From Mixta calida (GTDB lineage: Bacteria > Pseudomonadota > Gammaproteobacteria > Enterobacterales > Enterobacteriaceae), in assembly GCF_002953215.1 (NCBI RefSeq), contig NZ_CP026378.1:186001-250000 (forward strand): DNA of 64,000 bases. The letters are read 5' to 3'. Each line of letters begins with the position of its first letter. Positions within the stretch are counted from its first letter, which is position 1. Shown here in pieces: positions 1-9,788 of the stretch. The position numbers and the translations under genes are program-made. The notes beneath the pieces were generated by a model. That model was given only the letters and a program-made list of their open reading frames with translations. It did no database searches and was not told the origin of the DNA.

Positions 1-722
1 TAGTGCAGATCGCCGGTTTGCTCGCAGTTGCTGCATTTGGCGCGCACCACATGCCACTCGCTTTCGCACAGGTTGCAGTGCAGGTAGCGCAGGCCGCCGT
101 TCTGCATGCCCATATGCACCACGCTGGTTACCGGCACGCTGTTGCAAACCGGGCAGAACTGACGCTGTTCGCCATATTCCGCGCGCGCTTTGCCGGGGAT
201 CAGCGCCGCCATCTGCGCCCAGTAAACCGACAGCGCCGCCCAGATAAAGGGCGCTTTGTCGCTGCTGACCCTGGCGAAATCGTGCGCCAGCAGCGCGGTG
301 GCGAGCGCTTCCAGCTCCGGCGCGGAGGTTTTTTCCAGGTTCTCCAGCACCGCCAGCGCCTGGCCGGTCATTTCCGGCTTCAGCTCGGCGATCAGGGAAT
401 GCAGCAGACGCTGCCAGTGCGCATCGCGCGGCAGGGTGCTGATATCCAGCGGCGGCTTGCCGCTGGCGGCAGATTCCACCAGGCGCGCATGGAGATCCAT
501 ATTCAGGGGATGGTCGTACAGCACGATCTCCTGCGCTTCGGCAATAAAAGCGGCGAAGCGCAGATAGCCGCCCAGCGGATTTTTCGCCGCCAGCTGGCGC
601 AAACGCGCGGCGCGGCGGCTATATAAATTTTTCAGCCTGGGGAAAAGTAACGGCGGAATCATATCCGCCGTTGTTCTGTCGCTCTTCTCCAGCTGTTCTT
701 GCGGGATGATGCGAATAGTCAT
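1..722 (-). CDS. fdhE: FdhE, formate dehydrogenase accessory protein (3' end outside window)
   Basis: FdhE is a cytoplasmic rubredoxin-like iron protein needed for activity of the respiratory formate dehydrogenases. The minus-strand frame starts at an ATG at 722 and runs off the left edge, so about 240 N-terminal residues are visible of the roughly 309 usual for the family. Three CxxC pairs typical of FdhE are seen near the cut end: FCPVC, HCNLC and KCSNC. The ATG shares one base with the fdoI stop (TGATG), so it is the last gene of the fdoGHI-fdhE operon and probably translationally coupled. The family and context leave little doubt; only the C-terminus is missing. Confidence 0.93.
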   Translation of the reverse strand, partial: MTIRIIPQEQLEKSDRTTADMIPPLLFPRLKNLYSRRAARLRQLAAKNPLGGYLRFAAFIAEAQEIVLYDHPLNMDLHARLVESAASGKPPLDISTLPRDAHWQRLLHSLIAELKPEMTGQALAVLENLEKTSAPELEALATALLAHDFARVSSDKAPFIWAALSVYWAQMAALIPGKARAEYGEQRQFCPVCNSVPVTSVVHMGMQNGGLRYLHCNLCESEWHVVRAKCSNCEQTGDLH

Positions 723-1372
723 CAGGGACGTTTATCCTGTTGTGTCGGTTGGCTCTGCTGTTCACGAACAGCGCGATACCAGCGCGGGTGATGCTTTTTC
801 GCCCAAATCGGCGTAACCCAGCCTTCCACCATTGCCGTCAGCGTGCCTTTTACCCACAGCGCGGCGTAGATATGTACCATAATCACAATGATCAGGCCCA
901 CCGCCGACACCGAATGCACCAGTAACGCCAGCCGAATCAGCGGGATGGGAAAGGCACCGGCGAAGTAAGGACGCCAGATGACGATACCACTCGCTAACAG
1001 CAGCAGCAGACTGATAATAGCAGCCCAGAATACACACTTCTGCCCGAAATTATAGCGGCCGGTATCGCCGACCTCCTCATTCATGGCGATTTTATGGATA
1101 TTCTTCGCCCACAACAGATCGTCGCGGTTAACCAGGTTGTGTTTCCAGTAACGCAGAAACATCAGCATAAAGGCGAGAAACATCGCCACGCCGATGAATG
1201 GATGCAGGATGCGCGCCAGCTGCGGCGTGCCCAGCACATTCATCAACCCGTTAAATGACGGGAAGAAAAATCCCAGGCCGCTGAGGGCGGCGAGCACGAA
1301 GCAGAACGCCACAATCCAGTGGTTGATGCGTTCCGGTGCGCTGTAGCGCACAATCAGGTCACGCTTCTTCAT
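722..1372 (-). CDS. fdoI: Formate dehydrogenase-O cytochrome b556 (gamma) subunit
   Basis: This is the membrane-anchoring di-heme cytochrome b subunit that passes electrons from FdoH to quinone. The 216-residue protein begins [10 protein letters not shown] and closely matches E. coli FdoI (211 aa), including the [11 protein letters not shown] start and the [11 protein letters not shown] loop. Four hydrophobic segments are visible, with histidines suited to heme ligation. The frame stays open upstream to 1441, but that extension lies inside fdoH and is absent from the family, so the start at 1372 is preferred. It overlaps fdoH by 14 bases and touches fdhE. Confidence 0.95.
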   Translation of the reverse strand: MKKRDLIVRYSAPERINHWIVAFCFVLAALSGLGFFFPSFNGLMNVLGTPQLARILHPFIGVAMFLAFMLMFLRYWKHNLVNRDDLLWAKNIHKIAMNEEVGDTGRYNFGQKCVFWAAIISLLLLLASGIVIWRPYFAGAFPIPLIRLALLVHSVSAVGLIIVIMVHIYAALWVKGTLTAMVEGWVTPIWAKKHHPRWYRAVREQQSQPTQQDKRP

Positions 1373-2267
1373 GGTTTCGCTCCTCTTTCTCCTGCTGATC
1401 TTCTTCATCTTCGCTGACGCGATTCGGACCGACGCCCACATAGTGGAACACCGAGGCGGCGAAGGTGGCCGCGAAGCCGATGGCCGCCAGCGGTTTCCAG
1501 ATGCCTTTCCAGAAGGTAACCGCCGGGCTGATGGACGGATTGTCCGGCAAGCCGTGGTAGAGCTGCGGCTTGTTGGCGTGGTGCAGCACGTACATCACGT
1601 GCGTGCCGCCGACGCCCGCCGGATCGTAAAGACCGGCGTTTTCATAGCCGCGCGTTTTCAACTCGTCGACGCGGTCTGCCGCCAGCTGCTGCATATCCGC
1701 TTTGCTGCCGAAGTGGATAGCGCCGGTCGGGCAGGTCTTCACGCAGGCGGGTTCCTGGCCGACGGCGACGCGGTCCACGCACAGGGTGCATTTATAGGCG
1801 CGATTATCGTCCTTATTCAGACGCGGCACGTTGAACGGACAGCCCGCAATGCAGTAGCCGCAGCCAATGCAGTGCTCGGACTGGAAATCGACGATGCCGT
1901 TGGCGTACTGAATAATCGCCCCTTCCGCCGGGCAGGCCTTCAGGCAGCCCGGATCGGCGCAGTGCATGCAGCCATCCTTGCGGATCAGCCACTCCAGCCG
2001 GCCGTTCTCCTCCACTTCCGAAAAGCGCATCACCGTCCAGGATTTGGCGGTCAGATCGACGGGGTTATCGTATACCCCGACGTTATGCCCCACCTCATCA
2101 CGGATGTCGTTCCACTCGGAGCAGGCAACCTGACACGCTTTGCAGCCGATGCAGGTGGTGACGTCAATCAGCTTCGCCACCTCCTGCTGATGGTCACGCG
2201 CCTGCGGCGGCGGCGTTAAGCCATTTGTCGCGGAGCGACGAATAATGTCTTGTGACTGATAAGCCAT
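1359..2267 (-). CDS. fdoH: Formate dehydrogenase-O iron-sulfur (beta) subunit
   Basis: FdoH carries four [4Fe-4S] clusters that relay electrons from the FdoG molybdenum site to cytochrome FdoI. The 302-residue product shows the ferredoxin cysteine sets [37 protein letters not shown] and CTLCVDR. A single hydrophobic segment near residues 252-275 anchors it in the membrane, followed by an acidic tail. It lies 12 bp downstream of fdoG and overlaps fdoI, as expected for one transcript. Length and motifs match E. coli FdoH (300 aa). Confidence 0.96.
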   Translation of the reverse strand: MAYQSQDIIRRSATNGLTPPPQARDHQQEVAKLIDVTTCIGCKACQVACSEWNDIRDEVGHNVGVYDNPVDLTAKSWTVMRFSEVEENGRLEWLIRKDGCMHCADPGCLKACPAEGAIIQYANGIVDFQSEHCIGCGYCIAGCPFNVPRLNKDDNRAYKCTLCVDRVAVGQEPACVKTCPTGAIHFGSKADMQQLAADRVDELKTRGYENAGLYDPAGVGGTHVMYVLHHANKPQLYHGLPDNPSISPAVTFWKGIWKPLAAIGFAATFAASVFHYVGVGPNRVSEDEEDQQEKEERNHEEA

Positions 2268-2279
2268 AATCGTTCTCTG

Positions 2280-5200
2280 TTACACCTTTTCCACGTTAAC
2301 CAAAAAGCCCTTGTACTCAGGCGTTTGTGAGTTGGCGTCGCCAACGGATGGCGGCAGCGTGTTGGCCAAAAAGCCTTTTTGCGTCGCGCCTTCAAAGCCC
2401 CAGTGGCAGGGAATGCCGATGGTATCAACCTGCCTGCCGTCGATGGTCAGACGGCGCAAGCGCTTCGTGACCACCGCTTTTGCCTTGATATAGCCGCGTC
2501 GGGAGCTGATTTTCACGTTGTCGCCCGCCGCGATGCCTTTTTCGGCCGCCAGCTCCGCGCTGATTTCGACAAACTGTTCAGGCTGAGCGATCGCGTTCAG
2601 CCGGGCATGTTTGGTCCAGTGACGGAAGAGCTCGGTAATGGAGTAGGTTGTGGCGACGTAGGGATAGGCGTCGGCCTTGCCCAGCGTTTTGAGATCCTGC
2701 TGGAAAATCCGCACCACCGGACTGTGAACCTGTGTTGGATGCAGCGGATTGGTGGCGGTCGGGCTTTCCATCGGCTCATAATGTTCAGGGAAAGGGCCGT
2801 CCGCCAGCTTATCCAGCGCAAACAGATGCCCCATGCCGTCAGGCAGCATAATAAAAGGCCCGACCTGTTTTTCCGGCGCAGCCGTCGACGGGTAGTCCGG
2901 CACGTCATGGCCCTGCCACTGTTTGCCGTCCCACTCAATCAATCGGCGTTGCGGATCCCAGGCGTTGCCCTGCGGATCGGCGGAGGCGCGGTTGTAAAGG
3001 AGGCGGCGGTTGGCTGGCCAGGCCCAGGCCCAGCCGGACATCACGCCCAGCCCTGAGGGATCGGCGTTATCGCGCCGCGCCATCTGATTGCCCGACTGCG
3101 TCCAGCTGCCGGTATAGATCCAGCAGCTGCTGGCGGTGGTGCCGTCGTTGCGCAGCTCAGCAAAGGAGCTAAGCTGCTGGCCTTTTTTCAACAGCAGTTT
3201 GCCGCTGTCGTCGTAAACATCGGCCAGCGCCCAGCCGTTGTTTTCGCGCGCCACCTCTTCCGGTTCCGGGTTGCGGGGATCGTGGTAGTCCCAGCGCATC
3301 GCCAGTAAGGGTTCCGGCGCGGCGCCGCCTTCCTGGCGATAGCGTTCCCGCAGGCGCAGGAAGATATTGCCGAGGATTTTGCCGTCATGCAGCGCCTCTC
3401 CCGGCGGTTCGGCCGCCGCCCAGTGCCACTGTAGCCAGCGTGATGAATTCGCTATCGAACCGTTCTCTTCCGCAAAGCAGGAGGAGGGCAGGCGGAACAC
3501 TTCCGTCTGAATCTGTGCCGGATCGACATCGTTGAATTCGCCATGATGCTGCCAGAAGCTGGCGGTTTCGGTGCTTAGGGGATCGATAACCACCATATAT
3601 TTCAGGCGTGAGAAGGCCCGAAACGCTTTATTCTTGTCCGGGAAGGCGGCCAGCGGGTTAAACCCCTGAATAATCAGGCCGTTGAGTTTGCCCTGCGTCA
3701 TCATTTCCGCCAGCGCCAGGCAGTCGTAGCTTTTATCCCATTTGGGCAGCCAGTTGTAGCCCCACTGATTTTCCGCCGTGGCGTTATCGCCGTAGAAGCT
3801 TTTCATCAGGCTGACGAAAAACTTATCGGTGTTTTGCCAGTAGTTAACCTGACCTGGCAGCGGAGAAACCGGCGTCGCCTGCTGTAAATAATCCGCCAGC
3901 GTGGTCTGTTTTTCCGAAGGGAGCGGCAGATAACCCGGCAGGCTTTGCGACAGCAGGCCGAGATCGGTGTAACCCTGTACGTTGGAGTGGCCGCGCAGGG
4001 CGTTAATGCCGCCGCCGGGCATGCCTATATTGCCCAGCAGCAGTTGGATAATCGCCGCGGTGCGGATGATTTGCGCGCCGTTAGTATGGTGCGTCCAGCC
4101 CAGGGCGTACAGGAAAGCGGTGGTGCGATCAGGCACGCTGGTGCTGGCGATTGTCTGGCAGATGGTCAGAAAATCGTCTTTTGACGTGCCGCACAGACGG
4201 GACACCATGTCCGGCGTGTAGCGGCTGGCATGTTTTTTCAGCAGATTAAATACGCAACGCGGATGCGCAAGGGTAAGATCGCGTTTCGCCTGGCCGTGTT
4301 CATCCAGCTCATAGTACCAGCTGGTTTTGTCATATTTGCGCGCGGCGTCGTCGTAGCCGCTGAACAGACCCTCGTCGAAACGGTAGCCTTCGCTGACAAT
4401 CAGTGAAGCGTTGGTGTAATGCTTCACATAGTCGTGTTGAATCGCGTCGTGCTGCAACAGATAGTTGACCATACCCATCAGGAAGGCGACATCGCTGCCT
4501 GCGCGCAGCGGAGCATAGATGTCGGCTACCGAGGCGGAGCGGTTGAAGCGCGGGTCGACCACGATCACTTTCGCTTTATTATGCGTTTTCGCTTCGATAA
4601 CCCATTTAAAGCCGACGGGATGGGCCTCTGCGGGGTTGCCGCCCATGATCATGATGACGTTGGCGTTCTTAATGTCGTTCCAGCTGTTGGTCATCGCGCC
4701 GCGGCCGAAGCTCGGCGCCAGCGCCGCGACCGTTGGGCCATGGCAGAGTCGGGCCTGGTTTTCCAGGGCGACGATACCTAAAGCACGGGCGAATTTATGA
4801 TCGAGCAGCCCGGTTTCGTTGCTGGCGGCGGAGGAGCAGAGCATGCCGGTGGTCGTCCAGCGGTTGACCGTAACGCCTTGCTCATTCTTTTGCTGAAAGT
4901 TTGCGTCGCGATCCGCCTTCATTAAACGGGCGATACGGTCAAAGGCCTCTTCCCAGCTGATACGCTTCCATTCACTGGAGCCGGGCGCGCGATATTCAGG
5001 GTATTTCAGCCGTCTGTCGCTGTGAATGAAATCCAGCACCCCGGCGCCTTTAGGACAGAGCGACCCCCGGCTGACCGGATGATCGGGGTCGCCTTCAATG
5101 TGATAAATAGAAGAAACGGCGTTTTTGGCGCCGTCGCCCCGGCTGTAAATCAGCATGCCGCAGCCGACGGAGCAGTAAGTACAGTTATTACGGGTTTCTT

Positions 5201-5330
5201 TGGCGCGTAATAGTTTATATTGCCTGACATTCGCAAGCGCGCTGGGAGGCGCGAAACCCAATAAGCTCGCGGTTGTTCCTGCCATACCGCCCGCACAGAG
5301 TTTAAAAAAACTGCGTCTATTAATATGCAT
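2280..5330 (-). CDS. fdoG: Formate dehydrogenase-O catalytic (alpha) subunit, Cys196 form
   Basis: This is the periplasmic molybdopterin catalytic subunit oxidising formate to CO2. The chosen ATG gives 1016 residues, the same as E. coli FdoG, and starts with a twin-arginine signal (NRRSFFK at residues 4-10). An N-terminal [4Fe-4S] motif with Cys residues follows (CTYCSVGC). At residue 196, where E. coli FdoG uses selenocysteine (UGA) in the context ARVUHGP, this gene has ARLCHGP with a TGC codon at 4743-4745. The frame is therefore uninterrupted and needs no SelB/SECIS decoding. The frame continues upstream to a GTG-type start at 5408, but the extra 26 residues precede the Tat signal and are rejected. 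First gene of fdoGHI-fdhE, divergent from fdhD. Confidence 0.96.
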   Translation of the reverse strand: MHINRRSFFKLCAGGMAGTTASLLGFAPPSALANVRQYKLLRAKETRNNCTYCSVGCGMLIYSRGDGAKNAVSSIYHIEGDPDHPVSRGSLCPKGAGVLDFIHSDRRLKYPEYRAPGSSEWKRISWEEAFDRIARLMKADRDANFQQKNEQGVTVNRWTTTGMLCSSAASNETGLLDHKFARALGIVALENQARLCHGPTVAALAPSFGRGAMTNSWNDIKNANVIMIMGGNPAEAHPVGFKWVIEAKTHNKAKVIVVDPRFNRSASVADIYAPLRAGSDVAFLMGMVNYLLQHDAIQHDYVKHYTNASLIVSEGYRFDEGLFSGYDDAARKYDKTSWYYELDEHGQAKRDLTLAHPRCVFNLLKKHASRYTPDMVSRLCGTSKDDFLTICQTIASTSVPDRTTAFLYALGWTHHTNGAQIIRTAAIIQLLLGNIGMPGGGINALRGHSNVQGYTDLGLLSQSLPGYLPLPSEKQTTLADYLQQATPVSPLPGQVNYWQNTDKFFVSLMKSFYGDNATAENQWGYNWLPKWDKSYDCLALAEMMTQGKLNGLIIQGFNPLAAFPDKNKAFRAFSRLKYMVVIDPLSTETASFWQHHGEFNDVDPAQIQTEVFRLPSSCFAEENGSIANSSRWLQWHWAAAEPPGEALHDGKILGNIFLRLRERYRQEGGAAPEPLLAMRWDYHDPRNPEPEEVARENNGWALADVYDDSGKLLLKKGQQLSSFAELRNDGTTASSCWIYTGSWTQSGNQMARRDNADPSGLGVMSGWAWAWPANRRLLYNRASADPQGNAWDPQRRLIEWDGKQWQGHDVPDYPSTAAPEKQVGPFIMLPDGMGHLFALDKLADGPFPEHYEPMESPTATNPLHPTQVHSPVVRIFQQDLKTLGKADAYPYVATTYSITELFRHWTKHARLNAIAQPEQFVEISAELAAEKGIAAGDNVKISSRRGYIKAKAVVTKRLRRLTIDGRQVDTIGIPCHWGFEGATQKGFLANTLPPSVGDANSQTPEYKGFLVNVEKV

Positions 5331-5704
5331 AATAATTATTTTTGCCCAAACCATTGCCAGAGGCATGAAAATAGCAGTCTCTGGCATGATTTTTTTGACC
5401 GTAATCAATAAGTAATTAATTTGTTATAATTTTTAACTTATTAATCATTAAGGGTTATATTTATAAAATTTTAATATTTAAGCGTCTGAGGGGTAAATAG
5501 CAGGATTCTGGCGTTTATTTATATTAAATATATTTGCCTTTAGCAGGGAAAAGCGTGGCGCAGGCATGATTCGCATTTTTTGTGCAGCGATTTTTTTGCG
5601 CTGAGCGGGGCACAGGTTCAGAATTGCCGGGCACATCTCAAATTCATAAGCGGCCTAAGATTACCACTTAATCTGTGTGGTTGTTATAACCAGGTAGACG
5701 TAAA
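5331..5704. promoter_or_regulatory. Divergent intergenic region between fdoG and fdhD
   Basis: This AT-rich stretch of 374 bp separates the divergent fdoG and fdhD genes and must hold both promoters. A TTATAA at 5684-5689 lies just upstream of fdhD, inside a small dyad (GGTTGTTATAACC) that could serve as a -10 or a leader hairpin. No convincing FNR or NarL site was recognised by eye. Confidence 0.4.
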
Positions 5705-6547
5705 TTGAAATTCCATGATCAACAAAGCGACGAAGCTGTAAGCAGCTTCACGGGAGCAAGCGAAGCGCAGGTGTGGCAACGTGATGCGCTAATGGAAACC
5801 CGACACGACTGGCTTGCCGACGAGGTGCCGGTGGCGCTGGTTTATAACGGTATTTCCCATGTGGTGATGATGAGCACGCCGAAAGACCTTGAAGCCTTTG
5901 CGCTCGGTTTTTCGCTCTCGGAGGGCATTATCGCCGCACCGGAGGAAATTTACGGCATGGATGTGGTGCCGGGCTACAACGGTATCGAAGTGCAGATCGA
6001 GCTCTCCAGCCGTCGCTTTATGGCATTGAAAGAACAGCGGCGCGCGATGGCCGGTCGCACCGGCTGCGGCGTTTGCGGCGTCGAACAGCTAAATGAGATC
6101 GGCAAGCCGATTCAGCCGCTGCCATTCAGCCAGACGTTCGATCTCAGCTTGCTGGATAAAGCGCTGCGCCAGCTGAAAGCGTTTCAGCCGGTCGGCCAGC
6201 TGACCGGCTGCACCCATGCGGCGGCCTGGATCGATGAGGCAGGGCAGCTGACGGGCGGCTGCGAAGATGTGGGCCGTCATGTGGCGCTGGACAAGCTGCT
6301 CGGCTACCGCAGCCGTCGCGGCTGGCAGCGCGGCGCGGCGCTGGTTTCCAGCCGCGCCAGCTATGAGATGGTGCAAAAATCGGCGATGTGCGGCGTGCAA
6401 ATTCTGTTTGCCGTATCGGCGGCCACCCGCCTGGCGGTGGAAGTCGCGGAGCGCAGCAATCTGACGCTGGTGGGCTTCAGCAAACCGGGACGCGCGACGA
6501 TTTATACCCATCCGCAGCGGTTGATAAATTCAGCAGCGCAGTCCTGA
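5705..6547 (+). CDS. fdhD: FdhD, formate dehydrogenase sulfurtransferase
   Basis: FdhD passes sulfur from IscS to the bis-MGD molybdenum cofactor, a step needed for active formate dehydrogenases. The product is 280 residues and matches E. coli FdhD, with the catalytic loop cysteines C121 and C124 in GRTGCGVCG. The start used is a TTG at 5705, preceded by a GGTAGACG ribosome-binding stretch. No ATG exists in frame near it, and the family N-terminus is variable, so the exact start is uncertain by a few codons. It is divergent from fdoGHI, whose product it activates. Confidence 0.94.
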   Translation: MKFHDQQSDEAVSSFTGASEAQVWQRDALMETRHDWLADEVPVALVYNGISHVVMMSTPKDLEAFALGFSLSEGIIAAPEEIYGMDVVPGYNGIEVQIELSSRRFMALKEQRRAMAGRTGCGVCGVEQLNEIGKPIQPLPFSQTFDLSLLDKALRQLKAFQPVGQLTGCTHAAAWIDEAGQLTGGCEDVGRHVALDKLLGYRSRRGWQRGAALVSSRASYEMVQKSAMCGVQILFAVSAATRLAVEVAERSNLTLVGFSKPGRATIYTHPQRLINSAAQS

Positions 6548-6568
6548 GCCGTCAACGTAAAGCGCCGC

Positions 6569-6588
6569 GCCGCAAGGGGCGGCTTTTC
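6569..6588 (+). terminator. Probable terminator after fdhD
   Basis: A short GC hairpin (GCCGC, 5-nt loop, GCGGC) is followed by TTTTC, 22 bp after the fdhD stop. The stem is only five base pairs, so efficiency is uncertain. Confidence 0.45.
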
Positions 6589-6940
6589 GCGCCGGTTAAA
6601 CCTGATTCGCTTTTATCACGATGGCGCAGCGCCAACACCGAACGGGTTTTATTAATCCGACGTGTTGGCGCGTCGGAAAAGACGCTTGCGCTGCTGTCGC
6701 AGATCGCTATAAGGCGTTATGCGCCGATCCCGTCGACGGCACTGGATGCTTTGCGTCGCTTTTTTGTCTTTTCAAATAGTTGGCTCTATCGGGCCTGTTC
6801 GTCCACTCTGGTATAACCTTATAACGAGAGGGGCATTGATTATCCTTTTCCCGATCACTAATTTAACTATAATGATCCGACTGCTTACGCGGTGCTTACA
6901 ACGAAAAGTGCCGCTCCTACAATAAATGGAGATGATGAAC
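6588..6940 (+). promoter_or_regulatory. Upstream region of sodA
   Basis: About 350 bp without a convincing gene. A TATAAT hexamer lies at 6868-6873, about 70 bp before the sodA start, and is the best -10 candidate, though no good -35 lies 17 bp upstream. That would suit an activator-dependent promoter; sodA in E. coli is controlled by SoxS, Fur and ArcA. Individual sites for these could not be assigned by eye. Confidence 0.4.
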
Positions 6941-7558
6941 ATGAGTTATTCACTGCCATCCCTGCCTTACGCATACGACGCACTGGAACCGCATTTCGAC
7001 AAGCAGACGATGGAAATCCATCACACCAAACACCACCAGACCTACGTTAACAACGCTAACGCAGCGCTGGAAGGCACCGAATTCGCCGACCTGCCGGTTG
7101 ACGAGCTGATCACCAAACTGGATCAGGTTCCGGCAGACAAGAAAACCGTACTGCGCAATAACGCAGGCGGCCACTATAACCACAGCCTGTTCTGGAAGGG
7201 CCTGAAAACCGGCACCACTCTGCAGGGCGACCTGAAAGCCGCTATCGAAAGAGATTTCGGCAGCGTTGAGAAGTTTCAGGAAGAGTTCGAGAAAGCCGCA
7301 GCGACCCGCTTTGGTTCAGGCTGGGCGTGGCTGGTGAAAAAAGGCGACAAGCTGGCGGTGGTCTCTACCGCTAACCAGGACAGCCCCCTGATGGGCGAAG
7401 CGATCTCCGGCGCTTCCGGCTACCCGATTCTGGGCCTGGACGTATGGGAGCACGCTTACTACCTGAAGTATCAGAACAAACGTCCTGACTACATCAAAGC
7501 GTTCTGGAACGTAGTGAACTGGGACGAAGCGGCTGCGCGTTTCGCCAATGCAAAATAA
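6941..7558 (+). CDS. sodA: Manganese superoxide dismutase
   Basis: Cytoplasmic Mn-dependent enzyme that dismutates superoxide to peroxide and oxygen. The product is 205 residues and nearly identical to E. coli SodA (206 aa). The metal ligands are visible: His27 in EIHHTKHH, a His near residue 81 in NHSLFW, and Asp and His near residues 167 and 171 in [11 protein letters not shown]. Five codons of in-frame extension (MEMMN) precede the family start MSYSLP; the start at 6941, a few bases after a GGAGATGA ribosome-binding site, is preferred. It is monocistronic with its own terminator. Confidence 0.97.
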   Translation: MSYSLPSLPYAYDALEPHFDKQTMEIHHTKHHQTYVNNANAALEGTEFADLPVDELITKLDQVPADKKTVLRNNAGGHYNHSLFWKGLKTGTTLQGDLKAAIERDFGSVEKFQEEFEKAAATRFGSGWAWLVKKGDKLAVVSTANQDSPLMGEAISGASGYPILGLDVWEHAYYLKYQNKRPDYIKAFWNVVNWDEAAARFANAK

Positions 7559-7587
7559 GCCTGCTTAGCAGTGCATGAATTATTCAC

Positions 7588-7618
7588 CGGCGGGGCAGCA
7601 GCTCCGCCGTTTTTTTAT
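7588..7618 (+). terminator. Rho-independent terminator of sodA
   Basis: A GC-rich stem (CGGCGG pairing with CCGCCG) is followed by seven T residues, about 30 bp after the sodA stop codon. Confidence 0.8.
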
Positions 7619-7633
7619 TTTGAAAAACCCTTT

Positions 7634-7650
7634 CATTTAACCTTCGTTTA
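7634..7650 (+). promoter_or_regulatory. Candidate PhoP box upstream of the virK/ybjX-like gene
   Basis: Two direct hexamers, CATTTA and CGTTTA, are separated by 5 bp. This resembles the PhoP box (T/G)GTTTA-N5-(T/G)GTTTA. A TATAAA lies a few bases downstream at 7658-7663. virK of Salmonella belongs to the PhoPQ regulon, which supports the reading, but the site is inferred from pattern only. Confidence 0.4.
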
Positions 7651-7781
7651 ATTCCTTTATAAAATAACGGCGCCCTTAATAAAAATAATTTTTTCGCTAA
7701 ATCTATTGGCCAGATATTAACGTCCTGTTGATATTTGGCATCTTAATATTGGCGCATGGTTCTTTCATATTAATAAATAGC

Positions 7782-8732
7782 ATGTCGACGATTACACATA
7801 GCCCAACGCCGGAATTTTCTACCGGCTCGCTTTTTTTTCAGTTAACGCGTGGTCAATTTAAGCCAAATAAACTGTGGGAATGCCGCCGCTTCCGCACCAA
7901 GTTTTTATTGCGCTCGCTGGCTTTTCCCGTCACCACCTTTTCCTATATGGAACAGATGTCGCGGCTGCCGGCGATGCGTCAGGCGTTGACTATTCAGGGA
8001 TTGCTGCCGGCGAAAATCCATCGCCCCTATCTGTGCGCGCATTTTAGCGTTAAGCAGCGCGCCCAGGCGCTGCTCGATCACTACGGCACCGTTCAGCAGC
8101 TGCCGCGCGCGCTTTACCAGCTGTTCTTATCGCCGGTCGATCAGACGGTGGCGCGTCTGCACGGCAAAAATGATGAACGGTTTGACGTGGTTTGCAGCAC
8201 CGGCCGTTTCGATCGCGAAGGCGAAGTTACGCTGGTGCTGCTCTATAACGGCATTACCATCGCATCGCTCTCGTTCTCGTTTTTACAGCAGGCGGGCAGG
8301 CTGGGACTGCTGATCGGCGGGTTGCAGGGGCCGCGTAAAACGGTGGATGCCAGCATTATCCGCGATGCCACCAAAGCGGGCCACGGACTTTTTCCCAAGC
8401 GCGTATTGATGGAGACGCTGTTTTATCTGGCTGCGCGCTGCGGAGTGACGCAGATCCAGGCGGTCGGCGACGATACTCACGTTTTCCGCAGCCTGCGCTA
8501 TCGCCACAGCAAAAAAGAGGTGTTTCACGCCAGCTATAGCGAGTTCTGGCTGTCGCTGAACGGGGAGGCGTTGAAGAGCGGTCTTTATCAGCTGCCGCTG
8601 GCGATGCCGCGCAAGCCGCTTGAGGAGATAGCCAGTAAAAAGCGCGCCGAATATCGCCGTCGCTATGAATTTATGGATATGCTGGAAAAACAGCTTTCTG
8701 AAGCGGTGGAGGAAGAGCGTGGCCGGATGTAA
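7782..8732 (+). CDS. VirK/YbjX family protein (DUF535)
   Basis: The 316-residue product belongs to the VirK/YbjX (DUF535) family of enterobacterial proteins linked to virulence and envelope stress; the biochemical role is unknown. Recognisable features are the N-terminal LWECRRFRTKFLLRSLAFP region, the central IGGLQGPRK motif and a charged C-terminal helix (KKRAEYRRRYEFMDMLEKQL). No signal peptide or membrane segment is seen. The start is poorly supported: the ATG at 7782 lacks a good ribosome-binding site, and the frame remains open upstream to a TTG at 7728. It stands alone between sodA and the convergent yibL, with a candidate PhoP box upstream. Confidence 0.85.
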   Translation: MSTITHSPTPEFSTGSLFFQLTRGQFKPNKLWECRRFRTKFLLRSLAFPVTTFSYMEQMSRLPAMRQALTIQGLLPAKIHRPYLCAHFSVKQRAQALLDHYGTVQQLPRALYQLFLSPVDQTVARLHGKNDERFDVVCSTGRFDREGEVTLVLLYNGITIASLSFSFLQQAGRLGLLIGGLQGPRKTVDASIIRDATKAGHGLFPKRVLMETLFYLAARCGVTQIQAVGDDTHVFRSLRYRHSKKEVFHASYSEFWLSLNGEALKSGLYQLPLAMPRKPLEEIASKKRAEYRRRYEFMDMLEKQLSEAVEEERGRM

Positions 8733-8743
8733 TCAATCCGGCC
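8721..8743. terminator. Hairpin between convergent virK/ybjX-like gene and yibL
   Basis: A perfect 8-bp inverted repeat (GGCCGGAT / ATCCGGCC) has the upstream stop codon in its 7-nt loop and sits in the 18-bp gap of two convergent genes. It has no clear T tract, so it is only a likely shared terminator. Confidence 0.45.
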
Positions 8744-8750
8744 AGCAGGG

Positions 8751-9113
8751 TCAGAAAGGTTTTGGCGCGTAGCCGGTCATCTCTTTCAGGCCCATCTCTT
8801 TGCCCAGCGCGGTCATCGGATGTACCACCACCAGGCCGCGCACGCTTTTCTTCAGGGCGCCCATATCCGCCTGCTCTTTTTTGGTGATGGCGCGGCTAAA
8901 CGGCAGCTTTTGCAGCTTCTGCGCTTCTTTGCTCAGCTTTTGATCGCGCACGTCGCGCAGACGTTCGATCTCGGCGATCAGCGTCTCTTTTTCTTTCAGC
9001 AGCGCGCCGAGTTTCTCCGCATCGCCCGATTCCAGCAACATCGGCTCTTTACGATTGAGCGCATCCAGCTGGTCGCTGAGGCGCTTGATTTCGGCTTTTT
9101 CCTGCTCTTTCAT
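8751..9113 (-). CDS. yibL: YibL, ribosome-associated protein
   Basis: A small protein of 120 residues that matches E. coli YibL, reported to co-purify with ribosomes; its molecular function is not settled. The sequence starts with a coiled-coil-like charged region (residues 1-65), followed by the conserved block [12 protein letters not shown] and [16 protein letters not shown]. It follows mtlR on the same strand (60 bp gap), the same neighbourhood as in E. coli (mtlADR-yibL), and may be partly cotranscribed. Confidence 0.92.
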   Translation of the reverse strand: MKEQEKAEIKRLSDQLDALNRKEPMLLESGDAEKLGALLKEKETLIAEIERLRDVRDQKLSKEAQKLQKLPFSRAITKKEQADMGALKKSVRGLVVVHPMTALGKEMGLKEMTGYAPKPF

Positions 9114-9173
9114 GACGGTTACCTGTACTGATGATTAATCGATATGATACACGAAAAGCGGAAAAGGGCGGGG

Positions 9174-9788
9174 CTACTTTTTGAAAGCCTGCTTCATGCT
9201 GATGCGTGAGATAAGCTCCGTCAGGGAGAGCACCATCGTTGAGCGCAGCACCTGTTGATAGCGCTGCTGCTGCATGGCGCGCAGCTGTTCATCGTCGCTG
9301 GAAAAGTCAGGGCGGGGCGGCCAGGCGCTGACACAATGCAGCTCGCCGAACGGCCCAAGAATTTCGTCATCGCTGAAGCGGTATTCGGTGCCGTCGTGGT
9401 TTAGCTCCTCACGCAGCGCCATCAGCAGTTCGCAGTCTTCATATTCATGGCGGCTGATCACGCCGAGACCGTAAATCAGCTTCAGCCGCACCGACAGTTC
9501 GCCCAGCGGCCCGTCGCCGAGCAGTAATGGCTCGACGGCATATTTCACCGCATAGTCATCCTTGCGAAACACCTGAAGCACCAACAGGTTGACCGCTTCG
9601 GTCAACAGTTCAACGGCGGCAATCAGGAAGCTTCTTACCGAGCGTCCGGCATTCAGTCGCTCCAGCACCCGATTTTCAAAAGCCTGCTTCTCTTCCATTG
9701 TTGCCTGTACATTTATCATTCTGCGCGGGGGCACAGCCAGGCTGTGCCCTTGTTGCTCGCCGTTATTCAGCATCGGGAGCGTGCGCAT
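9174..9788 (-). CDS. mtlR: MtlR, mannitol operon repressor
   Basis: MtlR represses mannitol utilisation genes; it is helical and lacks a classical helix-turn-helix, so it may act with other factors. The 204-residue product is slightly longer than E. coli MtlR (195 aa), with the extra residues at the N-terminus. The conserved core ENRVLERLNAG, VELLTEAVNLLVLQVFRKDDYAVKYAVEPLL and FGELHCV spans residues 40-150. Its ATG overlaps the mtlD stop (TAATG), placing it last in mtlADR and suggesting translational coupling. An alternative start is the internal Met at residue 24. Confidence 0.93.
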   Translation of the reverse strand: MRTLPMLNNGEQQGHSLAVPPRRMINVQATMEEKQAFENRVLERLNAGRSVRSFLIAAVELLTEAVNLLVLQVFRKDDYAVKYAVEPLLLGDGPLGELSVRLKLIYGLGVISRHEYEDCELLMALREELNHDGTEYRFSDDEILGPFGELHCVSAWPPRPDFSSDDEQLRAMQQQRYQQVLRSTMVLSLTELISRISMKQAFKK

